This document shows positions 43,988 to 50,748 of a stretch of 54,300 nt of DNA, one piece after another (the stretch's first letter is position 1; every line of letters begins with the position of its first letter). The position numbers were made by a program, and so were the translations under genes. Location: assembly GCA_963625535.1 (NCBI GenBank), contig CAVFUK010000123.1, positions 1 through 54,300 of the forward strand, given 5' to 3'. Source of the DNA: Phocaeicola_A sp963625535. GTDB lineage: Bacteria; Bacteroidota; Bacteroidia; Bacteroidales; Bacteroidaceae. The notes beneath the pieces are model-generated. The model was not told where the DNA came from, searched no databases, and worked only from the letters and a program-made list of their open reading frames with translations.

Positions 43988-45445
43988 ATGAGACAGCATA
44001 TCGTTGGTAGAGAACAGGAGATAGCGAAGCTGGAGTCATACATGGCCAGCGACCACTCTGAGTTTATAGCCATCTATGGTAGACGGCGTATTGGCAAGAC
44101 ATTTCTCGTGAAGGAATTTCTCGAGGACAACATCACTTTCCGTATTACCGGCAAGGATGGCGTTACCACGAAGGATCAGCTTACAGCGTTCAACTATGCC
44201 CTCTTCGACCAACTCCAAGTGACGGAAACGGCGGGCGACTGGACGCAGGCCTTTCGTCTTCTAGCTGTTGCGCTCGATAAACATCCTCACCACAGGAAGG
44301 TCATCTTCATCGATGAGCTGCCGTGGATGGACACCCGCGGTTCTGGTTTCATCAGTGCCTTTGAGTCATTCTGGAATTCGTGGGCATCCTATCGCGACGA
44401 TGTGAAACTGATTGTCTGCGGTAGTGCCACTACTTGGATGCTTGACAATGTCATCAATTCCCGTGGCGGCCTCCACAACCGTATCACACACAGCATCATG
44501 TTGGCACCGTTCACGCTTCACGAGACGGAAGTGTATTTCCAGTCGCGCCACTTTCCCTACGAGCGGATGGAGATTATGGAAGCTTACATGGCAGTGGGTG
44601 GCGTGGCCTACTATCTCTCGCTCTTCGAGGCGGATAAGAGTGTGGCGCAGAACGTCCAACAGCTTTGCTTCTCCCGAGGAGGGGAGCTCACAGGCGAGTT
44701 CGACCGCATCTTCCGCTCCCTATTCAAACGGGCCGACAACTATGTAGCCATCATCACCGCCTTGAAAAACAAGGGTATGGGGATGACGCGTCTGGAACTT
44801 CTCGATGCTACCGGCATGCCCAACAACGGGAGGTTCAGCTCCATGCTCGCGGAGTTGGAGCAGTGTGAGTTCATAAGGAGTTACGTGCCTTTCGGCAAGC
44901 TGAAGAAAGAGATGATGTATCAATTGACCGACCCCTTCACGCTCTTCTATTTCAAGTTCATGCAGGGGAAGAGCTCTTTCCTTGATGGTTATTGGCTGAA
45001 GATGCAGCAGACCTCAGAGTACGAATCATGGTGTGGGTACGCATTCGAGACCCTCTGTCTGCACCATATCAATCAAATCGTGCGTGCGCTGGGCATTGAC
45101 GGCACCATCAATACTCCCTGTTCATGGAGCTATCGTCCGTCAGTCTATATCGCTGATAACGACGCTGCCGACGAGGACTTGCGCCACGGTGCGCAGATAG
45201 ACCTCATTATAGATCGCTCTGACCGCTGCGTCACCATCTGCGAGATGAAGTATTCGCACGATGAGTATGAGATAACAAAAGCCTACGATGCTCATTTGGG
45301 CCGTCGCTTGCGGACGTTCAAGAAGGTGACAGGTACCCGCAAGACGCTCGTCCCCACATTCATCACTCCCTGTGGTCTATATAATAATATGTACGCGCGT
45401 AAGATGGTTCGGCAAGTGACGGCCGATGACCTCTTCGCGTTCTAG
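43988..45445 (+). CDS. AAA-type ATPase with C-terminal nuclease-like domain (ATPase_2/DUF234)
   Basis: A 485-residue protein. Walker A GRRRIGKT (31-38), Walker B VIFIDELPWMD (about 105-115), then a sensor-like LIVCGSATTWM. The middle (about 200-330) has helical segments and a winged-helix-like part (MGMTRLELLDATGMPNNGRFSSMLAEL). The C-terminal DUF234 domain shows a PD-(D/E)xK-like site: Asp405 in AQIDLIID and Glu419-x-Lys421 in ICEMKYS. The family is very abundant in Bacteroidetes and Archaea and its function is unknown; a regulatory or mobile/defence-type role has been suggested only by its features. It has its own promoter and is bracketed by the palindromic module, with no partner gene. 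Confidence 0.88.
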   Translation: MRQHIVGREQEIAKLESYMASDHSEFIAIYGRRRIGKTFLVKEFLEDNITFRITGKDGVTTKDQLTAFNYALFDQLQVTETAGDWTQAFRLLAVALDKHPHHRKVIFIDELPWMDTRGSGFISAFESFWNSWASYRDDVKLIVCGSATTWMLDNVINSRGGLHNRITHSIMLAPFTLHETEVYFQSRHFPYERMEIMEAYMAVGGVAYYLSLFEADKSVAQNVQQLCFSRGGELTGEFDRIFRSLFKRADNYVAIITALKNKGMGMTRLELLDATGMPNNGRFSSMLAELEQCEFIRSYVPFGKLKKEMMYQLTDPFTLFYFKFMQGKSSFLDGYWLKMQQTSEYESWCGYAFETLCLHHINQIVRALGIDGTINTPCSWSYRPSVYIADNDAADEDLRHGAQIDLIIDRSDRCVTICEMKYSHDEYEITKAYDAHLGRRLRTFKKVTGTRKTLVPTFITPCGLYNNMYARKMVRQVTADDLFAF

Positions 45446-45523
45446 GGTTATTCCTGTCTCCACTCGTTGTCGGCTGATTGCGTACGTCCGTCGACGATTT
45501 ACCGTCCATCGCACTGTATTCAT

Positions 45524-45551
45524 AAATGCACTATCTTCGCCATTACAATAA
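45524..45551 (+). repeat. 28-bp repeat, copy 2 (promoter-like)
   Basis: Identical to 34851-34878, with the diverged continuation up to about 45575. No gene follows here within 300 bp, so this copy looks like a relic. Confidence 0.7.
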
Positions 45552-45623
45552 AGTTGTAACGTAAAAGTTGTAATGACCGTATGATACAGAATGTAAGGAA
45601 GTTGGCGAATCCCGTTCGCCTTA

Positions 45624-45692
45624 AAGTTGTCGCAATCTCCCTTTTTTATCGAGATTACGACAACTTTGTAGGGTTGAAACCTGTCGCAATCT
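45624..45692 (+). repeat. Downstream GTCGCAATCTC module of the ATPase gene
   Basis: AAGTTGTCGCAATCTC (45624-45639), an 11-nt spacer, GAGATTaCGACAACTTT (45651-45667; one mismatch), and 54 bp after the first copy ACCTGTCGCAATCT (to 45692). Same orientation and spacing as the upstream module at 43890, with different spacers. Confidence 0.85.
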
Positions 45693-45870
45693 TACTGGAT
45701 TGCTCGCCTCCCCGAATGAATATTGTATGAATATCCTGCATGCGTATACCGCAACATCTCGGGAAACGCACCTTTTTGCACCCCTGTTTTATAGGAAAAC
45801 GCACCTCGAAACTGAATATCAATTGGTTGCGGGCATCGTATATTTGAAGATAGTATCAGTTATTATAATG
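45693..45870. other. Non-coding stretch upstream of the copper ATPase
   Basis: No gene seen. It holds a loose direct repeat (GGAAACGCACCT at about 45760 and GGAAAACGCACCT at about 45793) of unknown meaning. Confidence 0.4.
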
Positions 45871-45874
45871 TTAG

Positions 45875-45882
45875 TATCTTTG
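45875..45882 (+). promoter_or_regulatory. -7 element of the P-type ATPase gene
   Basis: TATCTTTG, a perfect TAnnTTTG, about 20 nt before the ATG at 45902. Confidence 0.65.
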
Positions 45883-45901
45883 CAGTATAAAATGAGACAC
45901 A

Positions 45902-47866
45902 ATGAAACAGACAATACCCGTCATAGGAATGGCTTGTTCGGCTTGTTCGGCCAATGTGGAGCGGAAGCTCAACTCGCTGGAGGGGGTCCTCTCGGCATCG
46001 GTGTCACTGGCCAGCCGAACGGCACTGGTGGAGTATGACCCGAAGCGGATAACGCTGGAGGAGATGAAGCGGGAAGTATCTAATGCCGGGTACGACCTCG
46101 TGATTGAGACGGACCGTGATGTGGAGGAAATCAACCGACACGAGTTCACTCGGCTGAAACGACGGGCCCTCTTCTCGTGGCTCTTCGCTATACTCGTGAT
46201 GACGCTCTCCATGAATTGGATTGTGCTTGGCGCAGAATCCACATCGCAGGATACATCGAGCGCCACGGTGACCACATCGTTTACACTTAACAACTTAGTA
46301 TGCCTCGTCCTCTCCTTGTTGAATATGGTATATTGCGGACAGATGTTCTATCGTTCCGCTTGGAGACAACTGCGGCACGCCACTGCCAACATGGACACGT
46401 TGGTGGCCCTCAGCACCCTCATCGCTTTCCTCTTCAGCGCGTTCAATACCTTCTTCGGTGACTGGGTGTGGGGCGCTAGCGGAATCGCCTGCCACTCTTA
46501 CTTCGACGCTTCGGTGATGATTATCACCTTTGTGCTGACCGGTCGCTGTCTCGAAGAGAAGGCCAAGGACAGCACGGCCAGCAGCATCCGTCAGCTGATG
46601 GGACTGCAACCCAAGACCGCCCGACTGGTGCGCGACGGGAATCTTGAAGAGGTTCCTATCTCCACCATCGAGAAAGGCGACATCATCGAAGTGCGGGCGG
46701 GGGAGAAGATTCCTGTGGACGGTGTGGTGACCTTGGCCGAAAGCTTCATGACCCCCGATGTCGCGTACGTGGACGAGGCCATGATTACCGGAGAACCCAC
46801 GCCTGCGCCCAAACGTACGGGTGACGGAGTGCTGGCGGGGACCATTCCCAGTCAAGGCAAACTGCGTTTGAAAGCCAGACAGATAGGCGAACATACCGCT
46901 TTGGCCCATATCATACAGACCGTGCAAGAGGCCCAAGGGAGCAAAGCCCCCGTGCAGCGTCTGGTGGACAAGGTGGCCCGCGTCTTCGTGCCCGTGGTGG
47001 CCGGCATCGCGTTGCTCACCTTCCTGGCATGGTGGCTCATCGGCGGCAACGCCTGTCTGCCCCAAGCCCTGCTGAGCGCCATCGCCGTGCTGGTCATCGC
47101 TTGCCCCTGCGCATTGGGACTGGCCACGCCCACCGCACTGATGGTGGGTATCGGCAAAGCCGCGCAGAAGCAGATTCTCATCAAGGATGCCTCCGCCCTG
47201 GAGAACCTGCGCCGGGTGGACGCGCTCGTCATCGACAAAACCGGCACACTCACCATCCCCAATCAGCAGGTGGACTTCACCCGGGCCGACGACCTCGACC
47301 TGGAGGCACGCGAGACCCTTAAGCCCCATGCCGCCGAGGCCATGACCCGTTTGCAGGCAGCGGGCATCGAGGTCTACATGATGAGTGGCGACAAGGAAGA
47401 GGCTGCCCGCTATTGGGCGGAGCGGGTCGGTATCCGTCACTACCGCAGTGAAGCGAAGCCCGATGACAAACTGTCGCTGGTGCGGACGCTGCAGTCCGAA
47501 GGCAAGCACGTGTTGATGGTGGGCGACGGCATCAACGACACGCAGGCCCTGGCGCTGGCGGATGTGGGCATGGCCATAGGCAGTGGCACGGACATTGCCA
47601 TGGACGTGGCGCAGGTGACACTGATGGGCGACGACCTACGGACCATCCCCGAGGCGATGAGGCTCAGTCGGCGAACCGTGGCCATGATTCGGCAAAACCT
47701 CTTCTGGGCATTCGTTTACAACGTCGTCTGCATCCCCTTGGCCGCTGGCGTGCCATGCCTCTTTGGATTCGACTTCCAGATTACACCCATGTGGGCCAGT
47801 GCACTGATGGCCTGCTCCAGTGTAAGCGTGGTGCTCAACTCGTTACGACTGAAGTGGGGCCGGTAG
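45902..47866 (+). CDS. copA: Copper-type P1B ATPase lacking the nucleotide-binding domain
   Basis: A 654-residue protein of the heavy-metal P-ATPase family. N-terminal metal-binding domain with GMACSAC (Cys12, Cys15), membrane helices about 85-240, actuator loop with ITGEPTP, the metal-transport motif CPC (401-403), the phosphorylation site DKTGTLT (Asp445), hinge GDGIND (Asp542) and final helices. Normal CopA has about 140 residues between DKTGTLT and the (T/S)GD motif; here there are only 41. The N-domain, including the SEHP and GxG ATP-contact motifs, is absent with no frameshift. The protein may still carry copper or silver by an unusual mechanism, act with another protein, or be inactive. 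No copper chaperone or regulator is adjacent. Confidence 0.88.
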   Translation: MKQTIPVIGMACSACSANVERKLNSLEGVLSASVSLASRTALVEYDPKRITLEEMKREVSNAGYDLVIETDRDVEEINRHEFTRLKRRALFSWLFAILVMTLSMNWIVLGAESTSQDTSSATVTTSFTLNNLVCLVLSLLNMVYCGQMFYRSAWRQLRHATANMDTLVALSTLIAFLFSAFNTFFGDWVWGASGIACHSYFDASVMIITFVLTGRCLEEKAKDSTASSIRQLMGLQPKTARLVRDGNLEEVPISTIEKGDIIEVRAGEKIPVDGVVTLAESFMTPDVAYVDEAMITGEPTPAPKRTGDGVLAGTIPSQGKLRLKARQIGEHTALAHIIQTVQEAQGSKAPVQRLVDKVARVFVPVVAGIALLTFLAWWLIGGNACLPQALLSAIAVLVIACPCALGLATPTALMVGIGKAAQKQILIKDASALENLRRVDALVIDKTGTLTIPNQQVDFTRADDLDLEARETLKPHAAEAMTRLQAAGIEVYMMSGDKEEAARYWAERVGIRHYRSEAKPDDKLSLVRTLQSEGKHVLMVGDGINDTQALALADVGMAIGSGTDIAMDVAQVTLMGDDLRTIPEAMRLSRRTVAMIRQNLFWAFVYNVVCIPLAAGVPCLFGFDFQITPMWASALMACSSVSVVLNSLRLKWGR

Positions 47867-47893
47867 GAAATTATTTTCCCAACGAGTCGTCAT

Positions 47894-47901
47894 TATATTT
47901 G
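47894..47901 (+). promoter_or_regulatory. -7 element upstream of the HU-like gene
   Basis: TATATTTG, a perfect TAnnTTTG, 28 bp after the end of the ATPase gene. It predicts a leader of about 200 nt containing the 21-bp repeats. Confidence 0.65.
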
Positions 47902-47953
47902 CATCGAATGAATATTCTATTTATCTTGCGGCCGTTCGGTATCTCTGTACAAA

Positions 47954-48030
47954 GACACTGAACATGTATTTAATGACTTTGAACATGTGTTCAGTGACTT
48001 TGAACGTCTGTTCAAAGACTTTGAACAGAG
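47954..48030 (+). repeat. Four 21-bp tandem units with near-palindromic cores upstream of the HU-like gene
   Basis: Units start at 47954, 47975, 47996 and 48017, exactly 21 bp apart; the last is partial. Units 2-4 share GACTTTGAAC, and unit 2 has the core TGAACATGTGTTCA. The array lies between the promoter and the start at 48112. Confidence 0.85.
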
Positions 48031-48111
48031 ATATCGAATGGGTTCATGAGGTCTTTCTGTATACTTCGTGACCTGTTTATTTATAGTTCGAAACACAAAC
48101 AATTACTGATT

Positions 48112-48741
48112 ATGGCACACTATGAATTAAAGGAAATGCCCGACATGCGTGATGAGGGCAAACGTAGGGTCTATCCCAAATTGAAAAGACAAGAGACTGT
48201 CAGCTTCAAGTCGTTTATTCATAAACTGAAAAGATACAACCGGGCGATACCTGAAAGCACGTGGGACAGTTTGATGATGGATGTGTCCAAAGTGTTGGCG
48301 GAAGAGTTGGCCAATGGACATACGGTGAAGATTGACGGACTGGGCGTCTTCTCCCTGTCGCTGGAGTTCGCGGACGACAAGGCTACCGAGATGACTTCTG
48401 ACGACGAGAAGCTGAACTATAGGAAAGTGAAGGTGAAGGACATCCTCTACAGACCGGATAAGGAACTGCTGAAGGAGGTGTGCAACGAGGCCAAGTTCGA
48501 AAGAGAGACGGGAGGTGTGAAAAAGTTGAAGCAGGTCCCGTTCACATACGAGCAACGAAGGAACAACGCGATAAATTACATCTGCTCCAATGGCTTCATG
48601 ACTCTGAAGACGTATGTGGAGATGAACGGGGTGAGCCGCACGCAGGCGTCGCTCGACCTGAAGAAGATAGAGCAAGACCCCGAGTCGCACATCGGTTCCA
48701 CCGGTAATAGGACCCACAAGATTTGGGTGGAAAAGAAATAG
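48112..48741 (+). CDS. HU-like DNA-binding protein with C-terminal helix-turn-helix
   Basis: 209 residues from the ATG at 48112 (the in-frame ATG at 48046 gives an odd extra N-terminus without HU similarity). Residues about 1-125 form the HU-like domain of Bacteroidetes: PKLKRQETVSFKSFIHKL, LMMDVSKVLAEELANGHTVKI and DGLGVFSLSLEF, the HU-family dimer fold without the usual long DNA-wrapping arms. The C-terminal part (about 145-209) has a helix-turn-helix pattern, GFMTLKTYVEMNGVSRTQASLDLKK, and a final beta pair (HKIWVEKK), so it probably binds specific sites. The 21-bp array in its own leader is a natural candidate for autoregulation (inference). Confidence 0.8.
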   Translation: MAHYELKEMPDMRDEGKRRVYPKLKRQETVSFKSFIHKLKRYNRAIPESTWDSLMMDVSKVLAEELANGHTVKIDGLGVFSLSLEFADDKATEMTSDDEKLNYRKVKVKDILYRPDKELLKEVCNEAKFERETGGVKKLKQVPFTYEQRRNNAINYICSNGFMTLKTYVEMNGVSRTQASLDLKKIEQDPESHIGSTGNRTHKIWVEKK

Positions 48742-48746
48742 TTTCT

Positions 48747-48754
48747 TATCTTTG
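48747..48754 (+). promoter_or_regulatory. -7 element of the methyltransferase gene
   Basis: TATCTTTG, a perfect TAnnTTTG. It ends at the in-frame ATG at 48754, so the real start is the ATG at 48775. Confidence 0.65.
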
Positions 48755-48774
48755 TGGCTCAAAACGTACTTACA

Positions 48775-49446
48775 ATGAACTGCATCAGAAGATTTTGGGC
48801 GGCCTGCTGCCGGTTTCGCCACCGTCACGGCTATGGCATCCATTCACCTTTCGTGTTCGACCTGGTGATGGATGTGCTCTACGACTCGTCCCGTTACTAC
48901 GACTTCGACCGCCTTGGCAAAGAGCGGAAGTGGCTCGACCGGGCCAAGCCCGGGCACCCGTGTTACCCTAAGTCGTCGGACCGACGGCTATTCAAGTTAG
49001 TCAACCGCTTCCAACCCGAAGTGGTGGTGGAGGTGGGCACTGGCTCTGGACTGAGCATGCAGTATATGGCTGCGGCTAAGCGGTCGGCGTGGTGCGTCAC
49101 CTTCGACCGGGAGTTGCTGCCCTATGTGACCGAGAGGCTGAAGCCCAGCGGCATCGAGTACCGTAAGTTGCCCGACGAGCCGGGCACGGTGTTGCAGGGC
49201 TTTTCGGAGATAGGTTTGCTCCACATCGCCCATACCGATGCCTATCGGGAGGTGTTCGATGAGGCTTGGGCGCACCTCTCCGCGCGCTCGTTGGTGGTGG
49301 TCGAAGGCATCCACGACAGCAAGGAGAAGCTCGCGTGGTGGAAGTCCATCGTGGCCGACGAGCGGGTGGGGATGACTCTCGACCTCTACGATATGGGGGT
49401 GGTCTTCTTCGACCTCTCGCGCCCCAAACAACAGTTCAATATATAA
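48775..49446 (+). CDS. Class I SAM-dependent methyltransferase (O-methyltransferase-like)
   Basis: 223 residues from the ATG at 48775. The SAM-binding motif I is VVVEVGTGSGLS (about 83-94), followed by an acidic motif II-like CVTFDRE and IGLLHIAHTD (about 148-157). The fold and length fit the catechol/tRNA O-methyltransferase group. The N-terminal RHRHGYGIHSPFVFDLVMDVLYD is typical of Bacteroidetes members. Substrate unknown. It has its own promoter and is followed 26 bp later by the cobalamin adenosyltransferase gene, so the two are likely co-transcribed. Confidence 0.8.
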   Translation: MNCIRRFWAACCRFRHRHGYGIHSPFVFDLVMDVLYDSSRYYDFDRLGKERKWLDRAKPGHPCYPKSSDRRLFKLVNRFQPEVVVEVGTGSGLSMQYMAAAKRSAWCVTFDRELLPYVTERLKPSGIEYRKLPDEPGTVLQGFSEIGLLHIAHTDAYREVFDEAWAHLSARSLVVVEGIHDSKEKLAWWKSIVADERVGMTLDLYDMGVVFFDLSRPKQQFNI

Positions 49447-49472
49447 TAAGGTGTAACTAACAGCAAGCGAAG

Positions 49473-50036
49473 ATGAAAAAGAGTGGAATTTATACCAAGA
49501 CCGGCGATGCCGGAATGACTAGCCTGGTGGGTGGTGTGCGTGTGCCCAAACTGCACGTGCGCCTGGAGGCCTACGGCACGGTGGACGAACTCAACGCCCA
49601 GATAGGACTGCTCATCACCTACGTGAACGATGAGACCGAGCGGGAGTTGCTGACGCGTGTGCAGAACAATCTCTTCGTCATAGGCGCCTACTTGGCTACG
49701 GACCAGAGTCAGCGCCAGCTGCGTGAGGGCAGTCAGATTGACCCCAAGGAGGTGGAGGTCCTGGAGGGTGCCATCGACCGCATCGATGCCGACCTGCCTC
49801 CGTTGAAACTGTTCGTGCTGCCCGGAGGTTCGCGTGGAGCGGCCCTGTGCCATGTGTGCCGCACGGTCTGCCGTCGGGCCGAACGTCGCATTCTGGCCGT
49901 CGCTGCCGAGTCAGAGACTGACCCCAACCTGTTGGCCTATGTCAATCGTTTATCCGATTATCTCTTTGTTCTGTCCAGGAAAATCAATATATTGGATGGA
50001 AATGATGAAATAGTATGGCGAAAATGTTGTAAGTGA
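49473..50036 (+). CDS. pduO: ATP:cob(I)alamin adenosyltransferase, PduO type
   Basis: A 187-residue protein, the usual length of PduO-type enzymes. Signature segments: the N-terminal IYTKTGDAGMTSL, YGTVDELNAQIGL, FVLPGGSRGAALCHVCRTVCRRAERR and the C-terminal YVNRLSDYLFVLSRKIN. It adds the adenosyl group to cob(I)alamin to make coenzyme B12 in the cytoplasm, needed for example by methylmalonyl-CoA mutase in Bacteroides propionate formation. No cobalamin riboswitch is seen upstream; it follows the methyltransferase gene by 26 bp. Confidence 0.95.
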   Translation: MKKSGIYTKTGDAGMTSLVGGVRVPKLHVRLEAYGTVDELNAQIGLLITYVNDETERELLTRVQNNLFVIGAYLATDQSQRQLREGSQIDPKEVEVLEGAIDRIDADLPPLKLFVLPGGSRGAALCHVCRTVCRRAERRILAVAAESETDPNLLAYVNRLSDYLFVLSRKINILDGNDEIVWRKCCK

Positions 50037-50048
50037 CGGATTTTGTTC

Positions 50049-50056
50049 TACTTTTG
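50049..50056 (+). promoter_or_regulatory. -7 element of the small acidic protein gene
   Basis: TACTTTTG, a perfect TAnnTTTG, 13 bp after the pduO stop and about 43 nt before the ATG at 50099. Confidence 0.65.
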
Positions 50057-50098
50057 CGCAAAATTTCAGAAGAGGTATTTTTAAAACGATAGAAGATT

Positions 50099-50320
50099 AT
50101 GTATTGGACTTTGGAATTGGCATCGAAACTAGAAGATGCTCCTTGGCCAGCCACCAAGGATGAGTTGATTGACTATGCAATACGCTCTGGAGCTCCTCTT
50201 GAAGTAATCGAGAACCTGCAGGAGATGGAAGACGAAGGCGAGATATATGAAAGTATTGAGGATATCTGGCCTGACTATCCGAGCAAGGAAGATTTCTTCT
50301 TCAATGAAGACGAGTATTAG
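50099..50320 (+). CDS. Small acidic DUF2795-type protein
   Basis: 73 residues, strongly acidic in the second half. The segment WTLELASKLEDAPWPATKDELIDYAIRSG-like helix pattern (helix, WPATK turn, helix) and EVIENLQEMEDEGEIYESIEDIWPDYP resemble the DUF2795 family of Bacteroidetes, as I recall. Function unknown. It has its own promoter and a strong hairpin terminator directly behind it, so it is monocistronic. Confidence 0.75.
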   Translation: MYWTLELASKLEDAPWPATKDELIDYAIRSGAPLEVIENLQEMEDEGEIYESIEDIWPDYPSKEDFFFNEDEY

Positions 50321-50346
50321 TACGTCATTCAAATAACATTAAAACG

Positions 50347-50389
50347 CTGCGTGCGACAAACAATGGAGTACATTGATTGTCGCACGCAG
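50347..50389. terminator. Long near-perfect hairpin between convergent genes
   Basis: Arms of 19 nt (50347-50365 and 50371-50389) pair at all but one position, with a 5-nt loop: CTGCGTGCGACAA ... TTGTCGCACGCAG outside and CAATG/CATTG inside. It lies between the acidic protein gene and the small minus-strand gene, as a bidirectional terminator would. Confidence 0.75.
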
Positions 50390-50405
50390 TCGTTATTATT
50401 TGTCA

Positions 50406-50549
50406 TCATGGTGAATTCAGGAAGTCGTTCAGTTCCTCTTTTGTTGCACAGGTTATCACCTGTCCAGCCTCATATTCCCTATGACCTTCTTCGATTATTT
50501 GTTCCAGTTCAGGGGAAAGTTCAAGGTCTGTAACTTGAATGATAGCCAT
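50406..50549 (-). CDS. Tiny antitoxin-like protein
   Basis: A 47-residue protein starting MAIIQVTDLELSPELEQ and ending LNDFLNSP, acidic, mostly helical, with the segment EEGHREYEAGQ. It resembles C-terminal or short forms of antitoxins of the RelB/ParD kind found in Bacteroidetes, but I cannot name a family. It is preceded by a clear -7 element on the same strand, which supports real expression. No toxin gene is adjacent on either side, so it is an orphan or a relic. Confidence 0.55.
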   Translation of the reverse strand: MAIIQVTDLELSPELEQIIEEGHREYEAGQVITCATKEELNDFLNSP

Positions 50550-50586
50550 AACTCATGCCTTTTTAATGTGTACCACCTATTGTACG

Positions 50587-50594
50587 CAAAGGTA
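50587..50594 (-). promoter_or_regulatory. -7 element of the tiny antitoxin-like gene
   Basis: On the minus strand this reads TACCTTTG, a perfect TAnnTTTG, about 37 nt before the ATG at 50549. Confidence 0.6.
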
Positions 50595-50675
50595 ATGACT
50601 TTATTGGAATAAACAGAGGAATCTCTGATTTTTATGAAATCTAGCTTTTCAGTGGGAGATGTCTGATATTATTCT

Positions 50676-50683
50676 TACTTTTG
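50676..50683 (+). promoter_or_regulatory. -7 element of the DUF262 gene pair
   Basis: TACTTTTG, a perfect TAnnTTTG. It lies after the in-frame ATG at 50659, so the likely start is the ATG at 50749. Confidence 0.65.
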
Positions 50684-50748
50684 CGAAGTTGGTCGGTTGC
50701 TCCATAGTTGCTTCAAGGAACGACGGACACAGCCTAAAAGAACGACGT

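Noticed and set aside
45700..46038. Separate 112-codon gene upstream of the P-type ATPase
   Set aside because: It overlaps the start of the ATPase gene in another frame and has no recognisable features.
45902..47866. Frameshift as the cause of the missing N-domain in the P-type ATPase
   Set aside because: One continuous frame with intact motifs on both sides of the deletion; no remnant of the N-domain in other frames.
49447..49472. Cobalamin riboswitch before the adenosyltransferase
   Set aside because: Only 26 bp separate it from the upstream gene; no room for the element, and no B12-box-like sequence noticed.
50351..50533. Plus-strand 60-codon ORF over the hairpin
   Set aside because: It reads through the terminator stem and lies antisense to the better supported small gene at 50406-50549.
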